DNA of 10,040 bases. Origin: Minisyncoccota bacterium (GTDB lineage: Bacteria > Patescibacteriota > Minisyncoccia > Phycocordibacterales > UBA9973). The notes below the pieces were generated by a model, which did not search any database, was not told where the DNA came from, and was given only the letters and a program-made list of their open reading frames with translations. Position numbers and translations under genes: made by a program. Positions 5,299 through 10,040 of the stretch are shown here, piece after piece; the first letter of the stretch is position 1, and each line of letters opens with the position of its first letter. Where the stretch lies: assembly GCA_017984185.1 (NCBI GenBank), contig JAGNZX010000014.1:1-10040 (forward strand). Direction: 5' to 3'.

Positions 5299-7224
5299 AT
5301 GGATTTCAATTTTCTTAATAAAAAAGAACCGAAGGGTAATGGTAAAAAAGGAGACAAGGGCAGTAATTTTTCTAGTTCAATAGCTGGAGCAGTTTTTGTT
5401 TTTATGCTGATTACAGCTCTTTATATTGTGGTTTCAGATACGGCAAAAGTAATTCCAGATATAGCAGTATCAGACTTGGCAAAAAGTGTTTCCGCGGGGG
5501 AGGTTAAAAAGATTGAGGTTTCTGGAGATAGTCTCACTATCACTTATAAAAATGATGAAATAAAGAAGACCAAAAAAGAAGTCGGGGTTGCTCTCACTCA
5601 AACTCTTTTTAATTACGGTGTAAACAAAGAGGCTTTGGCTGGCACCGAGATTGAAGTAAAAAATGAAAGCGGTTTTGCTTTTTGGTTTTTCAATCTTTTA
5701 CCTTTTCTTTTGCCAGTTGTATTTGTTTTATTTTTTATTTGGTATTTATCTCGTCAAGTAAAGGGTGCGGGGATGCAAGCTTTTTCTTTTGGTCAATCCA
5801 AGGCTCGCATCACTGATCCAAATGACAAGAACAATCGCGTCACTTTCAAAGATGTAGCCGGTTGCAAGGAAGCTAAAGAAGAACTAAAAGAAATTGTCGA
5901 TTTTTTGAAAAGCCCAAAGAAATTTTTAGATATCGGCGCGAGAATCCCAAAGGGGGTGATGCTAAATGGTGCTCCGGGCACTGGTAAAACTTTACTGGCG
6001 CGAGCTGTGGCCGGCGAAGCTAGTGTCCCATTTTTCCACCTCTCGGGTTCTGAATTCGTGGAAATGTTTGTCGGTGTCGGAGCTTCTCGAGTGCGTGATC
6101 TTTTCAAGATGGCTAAAAAAGCTGCACCAGCGATAATCTTTGTGGATGAAATCGATGCTATAGGGCGGACTCGTGGTGGGGGATTTGGTGGTGGCAATGA
6201 CGAACGCGAACAAACTCTCAACCAAATTCTCGTAGAGATGGACGGCTTTGAACCAAATGATAAAGTCATCGTCATGGCCGCTACCAACAGACCAGACGTG
6301 CTCGATCCAGCTTTGGTTCGTCCGGGCCGTTTTGACCGAAAAGTTATGCTCGATTTGCCAGATCGTGCTGATCGAGAAGCGATCTTAACTATCCATGCCA
6401 ATAGCAAGCCTTTGGCTGAAGATGTGAATCTGACTTTGATTGCCGAAAGAACTCCTGGTTTTTCTGGAGCAGATTTGTATTCACTTATGAATGAAGGAGC
6501 GATTTTGGCCGCTCGTGAAAATCGGAAAAAAGTTTTTCAATTTGATTTGATTCGAGCTATCGAGAAAGTCATGCTTGGTCCAGAACGCAAGAGTCACTTG
6601 CTGTCGAAAAAAGAAAAAGAAATTACAGCCTACCACGAAGCTGGACACGCTTTGGTTGCTTCAGTCTTGCCATTTGCTGATCCTGTTCACAAGATTTCTA
6701 TCATCTCTCGAGGTAGTGCTGGTGGTTATACTTTGAAATTACCACTCGAAGAGAGAAGACTTCAATCTAAACGAGAATTTATCGATGATATCGCTATGTC
6801 GCTCGGGGGATATGTGGCCGAGAAAATGATTTTTGGAGACATTACTACTGGACCATCGAGTGATTTACAAGTGGCTACAAATTTAGCGCGAGCTATGGTT
6901 ACTAGATGGGGAATGTCGGATGTTATCGGTCCTGTGGCTCTTGCTGGATCTGGAGGCAAGATGCGTTTTGGCGAAGAAGTTGACCGAGAACATTCTGAAG
7001 AAATGTCTAAGAAGATCGACGCCGAAGTTTCTCGAATCATAAGCGACGGCTTGGTCTCAGCTGAAAAAGTTTTAGCTGAACACAAAAAAGCTTTTGTGGC
7101 CATCGCTAATAAGCTCATCGAAGTGGAGACAGTGGAGCAAGAAGAATATGAAAAGATATTGGTGGCTCACGGCATATTGCTCAAGAAAAAAGAAGAGCCG
7201 GCAAAACTTGAAGTTGCCGGTTAA
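5299..7224 (+). CDS. ftsH: ATP-dependent zinc metalloprotease FtsH
   Basis: A 641-residue, full-length membrane AAA+ protease that degrades membrane and some soluble proteins as a hexamer. Order: a Lys/Gly-rich cytoplasmic start; first membrane helix about 28-46; an external domain; second helix about 128-150; AAA module with Walker A GAPGTGKT (224-231), pore motif FVGVG (Phe257), Walker B VDEID (Asp283, Glu284) and the arginine fingers in RPGRFDR (Arg341, Arg344); then the peptidase with HEAGH (446-450) and the third zinc ligand at Asp522 in GPSSDL. All catalytic residues are present. Walker A has Ala where most FtsH have Pro (GPPGTGKT), probably harmless. It lies directly after smpB-ssrA, fitting a role in clearing tagged products. 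The promoter of the downstream tRNA begins in its last codons. Confidence 0.98.
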   Translation: MDFNFLNKKEPKGNGKKGDKGSNFSSSIAGAVFVFMLITALYIVVSDTAKVIPDIAVSDLAKSVSAGEVKKIEVSGDSLTITYKNDEIKKTKKEVGVALTQTLFNYGVNKEALAGTEIEVKNESGFAFWFFNLLPFLLPVVFVLFFIWYLSRQVKGAGMQAFSFGQSKARITDPNDKNNRVTFKDVAGCKEAKEELKEIVDFLKSPKKFLDIGARIPKGVMLNGAPGTGKTLLARAVAGEASVPFFHLSGSEFVEMFVGVGASRVRDLFKMAKKAAPAIIFVDEIDAIGRTRGGGFGGGNDEREQTLNQILVEMDGFEPNDKVIVMAATNRPDVLDPALVRPGRFDRKVMLDLPDRADREAILTIHANSKPLAEDVNLTLIAERTPGFSGADLYSLMNEGAILAARENRKKVFQFDLIRAIEKVMLGPERKSHLLSKKEKEITAYHEAGHALVASVLPFADPVHKISIISRGSAGGYTLKLPLEERRLQSKREFIDDIAMSLGGYVAEKMIFGDITTGPSSDLQVATNLARAMVTRWGMSDVIGPVALAGSGGKMRFGEEVDREHSEEMSKKIDAEVSRIISDGLVSAEKVLAEHKKAFVAIANKLIEVETVEQEEYEKILVAHGILLKKKEEPAKLEVAG

Positions 7225-7235
7225 AAAGCTATAAT
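7208..7235 (+). promoter_or_regulatory. Promoter of the tRNA-Ile gene
   Basis: TTGAAG (7208-7213, 4 of 6) inside the ftsH coding end, a 16-bp spacer and a perfect TATAAT (7230-7235). Transcription would begin near 7242, about 5 nt before the mature tRNA 5' end. Confidence 0.65.
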
Positions 7236-7246
7236 GCCAGTAGCAC

Positions 7247-7320
7247 CCGTCCTTAGCTCAGTTGGTTAGAGCACAGAGCTTATACCTCTGGGGTCCTTGG
7301 TTCGAATCCAAGAGGACGGA
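7247..7320 (+). tRNA. tRNA-Ile with anticodon UAU (reads AUA)
   Basis: A full 74-nt cloverleaf. Acceptor CCGTCCT (7247-7253) pairs with AGGACGG (7313-7319); D stem GCTC/GAGC; anticodon stem CAGAG (7274-7278) with CTCTG (7286-7290) around loop CTTATAC, giving anticodon TAT (7281-7283) with A37; variable loop GGGTC; T arm CTTGG, TTCGAAT, CCAAG. Discriminator is A7320. The following CAA means CCA is not encoded. The anticodon reads AUA as isoleucine. Most bacteria read AUA with a CAU-anticodon tRNA modified to lysidine by TilS, so a genomic UAU isoleucine tRNA is uncommon. It has its own promoter and a structured trailer ending in a terminator. Confidence 0.96.
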
Positions 7321-7415
7321 CAAATAGTGACCTATTTGTCCGTGGGCGCAGGCACGACGGTGCCGAGCCGGGGTCGCGCAAAAATTCAGCAGAATTTTAT
7401 GTGTGACGGACAAAC
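7316..7415 (+). repeat. GC-rich structured trailer downstream of tRNA-Ile
   Basis: No gene is visible. ACGGACAAATAG (7316-7327, whose first five bases are the tRNA 3' end) pairs perfectly with CTATTTGTCCGT (7332-7343) around a TGAC loop. The right arm can instead pair over 9 bp with ACGGACAAA at 7406-7414, enclosing hairpins GGCAC/GTGCC (7351-7364, loop GACG) and AAAATTC/GAATTTT (7381-7398, loop AGCA), plus GCGC/GCGC (7346-7349, 7376-7379). Of the 42 bases in 7338-7379, 34 are G or C, unlike the AT-rich surroundings. It could be an RNA switch, a tRNA processing signal or a small RNA; it matches no family I recognise. Confidence 0.6.
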
Positions 7416-7416
7416 A

Positions 7417-7447
7417 AAAAACAAGGGATGTCCCTTGTTTTTTTTAT
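7417..7447. terminator. Bidirectional terminator between tRNA-Ile and the DoxX-like gene
   Basis: AAACAAGGGA (7419-7428) and TCCCTTGTTT (7431-7440) form a near-perfect hairpin followed by a T tract to 7445. The A run on the left gives a T tract on the minus strand, so it can stop both the tRNA transcript and the convergent membrane-protein gene. Confidence 0.88.
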
Positions 7448-7458
7448 TCTTATTTATT

Positions 7459-7950
7459 CTACTTTAGGAAACTATATTTCTGGACCAGCGTGGTTCTAGA
7501 CCAGGCGTTGCCGAAGCCAAAATATTTTCCTGATTCAGAAAACATGAGTAGAAACATGACTAGCATATAGATCAAGTGTTCATCAATGAACGGATGATTT
7601 TCTGGTGGGATCAAAGCAGAATACATAAGCACCATCATCATTGCCCCAGCCAAGGTGCCGAGTCTAATAGCTACACCAAAAGTGAGAGTGATACCAATAA
7701 AGAGCAACCCGAGCATAAATAACCATTCTACGAGGCTACTACTCGCTAGGCTGTTGTAAAACGAAGCTAAAGGGCCATGGACTCCAAAACTTAGAAATCC
7801 AAAGGTAGGCGATCCGCCAGCAACCCAGGCTTTTTCGGCCGTGGTGGCAAAGCCCAGCCCTAATAATTTATCAAAAAAGGCCCACAAAAAAATCAGACCC
7901 ATACTTAGCCTTAAAATACTCAACACTCTCACATATTTCATTGACTCCAT
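7459..7950 (-). CDS. DoxX-family membrane protein
   Basis: About 163 residues from the ATG at 7950, with four probable membrane helices. It shows the pattern of a DoxX/DoxD-like subfamily: RLSMGLIFLWAFFDKLLGLGFATT near the N terminus, AWVAGGSPTFGFL, VEWLFMLGLLFIGITLTFG in the middle, and IPPENHPFIDEHLIYMLVMFLLM near the C terminus. DoxD proteins are the quinone-linked thiosulfate oxidoreductase subunit, but most DoxX homologues have no proven function; a link to membrane redox or quinone chemistry is only a family-based guess. Starts compete: an in-frame TTG at 7956, ATG at 7950, and ATG at 7941, the last with GATTAT 7 nt upstream and so fitting the leaderless pattern best. Transcribed alone, divergent from the S-component gene. 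Confidence 0.85.
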   Translation of the reverse strand: MESMKYVRVLSILRLSMGLIFLWAFFDKLLGLGFATTAEKAWVAGGSPTFGFLSFGVHGPLASFYNSLASSSLVEWLFMLGLLFIGITLTFGVAIRLGTLAGAMMMVLMYSALIPPENHPFIDEHLIYMLVMFLLMFSESGKYFGFGNAWSRTTLVQKYSFLK

Positions 7951-7991
7951 AATCAAGTTGTTTCTTATTGTTAAAATTTTTAGTTATCCAC

Positions 7992-8039
7992 TTTACACTA
8001 GGGGACTAGTCTCGTGTATAATGACTTAACACTTATAAT
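7992..8039 (+). promoter_or_regulatory. Tandem promoters of the S-component gene
   Basis: Two perfect TATAAT boxes: 8017-8022, with TTTACA (7992-7997, 5 of 6) 19 bp upstream, and 8034-8039, which ends 6 nt before the ATG at 8046. The proximal box would give a leaderless mRNA, the distal one a leader of about 17 nt. Confidence 0.65.
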
Positions 8040-8045
8040 AATACC

Positions 8046-8585
8046 ATGAAAACACCCCAAAAAAATTGGCTCAAATTTATCGTCGGATTTGTTTTTTGCT
8101 TGCTAGTACGCTTGATTCCTTTTCGTCCACCAAACATCGAACCAATCTTGGCGACGAGCATGCCTTTTAGTAAGGCATACGGCGCTTATGCCGGCTTCTT
8201 TTTCTCTTTTTTTAGTATTATTTTTTATGATTTGGTGACCAGCACCATTGGTATGTGGACAATAATAACTGCTACCACATACGGAGTGCTTGGGTTTGCT
8301 TCTTATTTTTATTTTAAAAAATTCAAAGCCAACGCCTTGGGATATGCAGGTTTTGCAGTGATCGGGACTTTATTTTTTGATATAGTCACCGGGCTTTCAG
8401 TAGGCCCTTTGTTTTTCAATCAATCGTTCCAAGGGGCCTTATGGGGCCAGATACCTTTTACGCTCTGGCATCTGGTGGGAAATGTTTCCTTCGCCCTAAT
8501 TTTAAGCCCCGCCATTTACAACTTTGTTATCGAAAATAAAAAACTAGAAAATATATCTTTTATTAAAATTTTTAACCCAATATAG
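8046..8585 (+). CDS. ECF transporter S component, probably for a cobalamin-type vitamin
   Basis: A 179-residue integral membrane protein with about five or six helices, matching substrate-binding S components of energy-coupling-factor importers. Key segments are RLIPFRPPNIEPILATSMPFSKAYG (about 22-46), FYDLVTSTIGMWTIITATTYG (about 60-80), GTLFFDIVTGLSVGPLFFNQSF (about 107-128) and a C-terminal IPFTLWHLVGNVSFALILSPAIY. S components bind a vitamin or metal and must join a shared energizing module (EcfT plus two ATPases), not encoded here. The B12-dependent ribonucleotide reductase begins 10 nt downstream, so uptake of cobalamin or a precursor is the best guess, but it rests on context only. Start by the ATG 6 nt after a perfect TATAAT. 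Confidence 0.85.
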   Translation: MKTPQKNWLKFIVGFVFCLLVRLIPFRPPNIEPILATSMPFSKAYGAYAGFFFSFFSIIFYDLVTSTIGMWTIITATTYGVLGFASYFYFKKFKANALGYAGFAVIGTLFFDIVTGLSVGPLFFNQSFQGALWGQIPFTLWHLVGNVSFALILSPAIYNFVIENKKLENISFIKIFNPI

Positions 8586-8586
8586 T
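8581..8586 (+). promoter_or_regulatory. Candidate -10 box for nrdJ, overlapping the S-component stop
   Basis: TATAGT (5 of 6) contains the TAG stop (8583-8585) of the upstream gene and ends 9 nt before the nrdJ ATG. Only a poor -35 (TTTATT, 8558-8563) lies 17 bp upstream, so read-through from the S-component promoters is equally likely. Confidence 0.4.
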
Positions 8587-8595
8587 CACAAATAT

Positions 8596-10040
8596 ATGAA
8601 AAACAAAAAAAAGTATCGAGCATTACAGAAAATACAAAAAAGAGATGGACAATATGTTCCTTTCGATGAGAAGCATATATTTCGGGCTATTTGGCGAGCC
8701 ATGGAAATAAGTAAAGAAGGGGGTGAGGTTGAAGCTGAAAAACTGATGTATAAAGTTTTGGACGCACTGATCGCTCTTAAAAATGAAAGAAATGAAAAAG
8801 TATTTATTCCAACTGTTGAAAAAATCCAAGATATTGTCGAGAATGAATTGATTGCTTCAAATTATATTCAGACAGGCAAGGCTTACATTTTGTATCGTAA
8901 AAATCGGGCTATGGTGCGAGAAAAAGTTGGTTTTGTGCCAGAGAAGGTGAAAGAATTGGTCACTCAGAGTAAAAAATATTTTAAAAATCCCTTAGCCGAG
9001 CTTGTTTATTACCGAACCTATTCAAAATGGATCGAAGAAGAAGGTCGTCGAGAGACTTGGATTGAAACAGTTGATCGCTATGTCGATTTTATGCATGAAA
9101 ACTTGGGTTCAAAACTTACTGCCGCCGAATACGGTGAAGTTCGTGAAGCCATTTTAAATCAAGAAGTTTTGCCATCAATGCGATTGTTGCAATTTGCTGG
9201 TAAGGCAGCTCGCAAGACAAACATTTGTGCTTACAATTGTTCATTTATTGCACCTAGAACTTTCCAAGATTTCGGGGAAATTATGTATATTTCTATGTGT
9301 GGTACTGGTGTAGGTTGGTCTGTCGAGAGTGAAAATATTCAAGCTCTACCACAAATCCAAAAACAAACTGGAAAGGTTTTACCAACTTATGTTATTCCAG
9401 ATAGTAAAGAAGGCTGGGCTGATGCTTTTGTTTTGGGTTTAAAAACTTGGTTTGAGGGTAATGATATTGCTTTTGATTATTCTTTGATTCGTCCAGCTGG
9501 GTCAGTATTAAAAACAATGGGCGGTAAAAGTTCTGGGCCAGATCCAATACGATCTTTAATAAGTTTTAGTCGAGATAGAATTTTGCGTAGACAAGGAAGA
9601 CACCTGACAAACCTAGATGCTCACGATATCATCTGTAAAATCGGGGAGTGTGTGGTGGCTGGTGGAGTTCGTCGCAGTGCCATGATTTCTCTTTCTGACC
9701 TAGACGATGAAAATATTCGCGATTCTAAAAAAGGACAATTTTATAATACCGAAGCCCAGAGAATGCTTGCCAACAATTCAGCTGTTTACAATACCAAACC
9801 CACCACTTCTGAATTTTTGGAAGAATGGGCGGCTTTGATAAAAAGTGGAAGTGGAGAGCGAGGAATATTTAACCGAGGCGGTTTGGTAAAAACATTACCA
9901 AAACGCCGATTGAAACAATTTTCAAATGGAGAATTTCCAGCTTGGGGGACAAATCCTTGTGGAGAAATTATTTTGCAATCGAAACAATTTTGTAATTTGA
10001 GTGAAGTTGTAGCTCGGGCAAATGACACCGAAGAGTCTTT
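8596..10040 (+). CDS. nrdJ: Adenosylcobalamin-dependent ribonucleoside-triphosphate reductase (class II), N-terminal part
   Basis: The frame is open from the ATG at 8596 to the window end: 481 residues of a protein usually near 700. It reduces ribonucleotides to deoxyribonucleotides using coenzyme B12 as radical source. An ATP-cone-like allosteric domain covers about 9-105 (QKRDGQYVPFDEKHIFRAIW). The barrel core then shows YNCSF with Cys215, MCGTGVGWSVE (234-244), DSKEGWADAF, YSLIRPAGS, GGKSSGPDP, GGVRRSA (356-362), NPCGEI with the thiyl-radical Cys455 and FCNL with Cys466. Cys215 and Cys466 are the expected redox pair. The DSxEGW, VRRSA and NPCGEI set fits the monomeric Lactobacillus leichmannii-type enzyme (triphosphate substrates) rather than class I or III. 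No intein is visible in the part seen. It follows the S-component gene by 10 nt. Confidence 0.93.
   Translation, partial: MKNKKKYRALQKIQKRDGQYVPFDEKHIFRAIWRAMEISKEGGEVEAEKLMYKVLDALIALKNERNEKVFIPTVEKIQDIVENELIASNYIQTGKAYILYRKNRAMVREKVGFVPEKVKELVTQSKKYFKNPLAELVYYRTYSKWIEEEGRRETWIETVDRYVDFMHENLGSKLTAAEYGEVREAILNQEVLPSMRLLQFAGKAARKTNICAYNCSFIAPRTFQDFGEIMYISMCGTGVGWSVESENIQALPQIQKQTGKVLPTYVIPDSKEGWADAFVLGLKTWFEGNDIAFDYSLIRPAGSVLKTMGGKSSGPDPIRSLISFSRDRILRRQGRHLTNLDAHDIICKIGECVVAGGVRRSAMISLSDLDDENIRDSKKGQFYNTEAQRMLANNSAVYNTKPTTSEFLEEWAALIKSGSGERGIFNRGGLVKTLPKRRLKQFSNGEFPAWGTNPCGEIILQSKQFCNLSEVVARANDTEES

Noticed and set aside
5793..6407. Long open frame on the minus strand inside ftsH
   Set aside because: It lies fully opposite the conserved AAA module of FtsH and its translation is a low-complexity Ser/Arg/Pro mixture typical of the antisense of a conserved gene.
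7841..8029. Small plus-strand ORF across the DoxX-like start
   Set aside because: It overlaps the start of the DoxX-like gene antisense and the divergent promoters; the translation resembles no protein.
9786..10028. Minus-strand frame opposite nrdJ
   Set aside because: It mirrors the conserved NPCGEI/FCNL region of the reductase and has no start signal of its own.
1..10040. Search for CRISPR, toxin-antitoxin, phage, transposase or biosynthetic clusters
   Set aside because: No regularly spaced repeats, no recombinase or transposase motifs, and no defence-type genes were found; the genes are mostly housekeeping.

Overview
The window looks like part of a Candidate Phyla Radiation genome, most likely Parcubacteria/Patescibacteria. 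The evidence is AT-rich DNA, tightly packed or overlapping genes, no convincing Shine-Dalgarno sequence before any start, strong -10 hexamers only about 6-11 nt upstream of start codons (leaderless or very short-leader mRNAs), tRNA-like 3' ends without an encoded CCA, and protein types common in that group (beta-CASP metallo-hydrolase, DoxX-like protein, ECF S component beside a class II ribonucleotide reductase). No gene here fixes the lineage, so the assignment is an inference.

Layout. 1-98: probable 3' end of a 5S rRNA and its terminator. 117-2481 (+): a small multi-pass membrane protein, a beta-CASP metallo-beta-lactamase-fold hydrolase/RNase, and a LOG/SLOG-like Rossmann protein, each with its own candidate -10. 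2484-3549 (-): the conserved infC-rpmI-rplT translation operon, with a good sigma70-type promoter and an obligatory non-ATG infC start. 3550-3694: divergent control region with an inverted repeat. 3695-7224 (+): ECF-type sigma factor, smpB, ssrA (tmRNA, with a strong terminator) and ftsH. 7247-7320: a tRNA-Ile with the unusual anticodon UAU, followed by a very GC-rich, highly structured trailer and a bidirectional terminator. 7459-7950 (-): DoxX-family membrane protein. 8046-10040 (+): ECF transporter S component and the start of an adenosylcobalamin-dependent ribonucleotide reductase (nrdJ), cut by the window end.

How the genes fit together. Most of the window is translation and quality control: rRNA, IF3, L35, L20, tRNA-Ile, and a compact ribosome-rescue block in which SmpB and tmRNA tag stalled products and FtsH is a plausible protease for them. 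The last two genes suggest B12-dependent deoxynucleotide synthesis paired with salvage of the cofactor or a precursor. I see no defence system, CRISPR array, transposon or phage element. The best novelty candidates are regulatory and RNA-level: leaderless promoters whose -10 box contains the previous gene's stop codon, the tRNA-Ile(UAU) with its switch-like trailer, a long structured tmRNA tag, and the non-ATG infC start.
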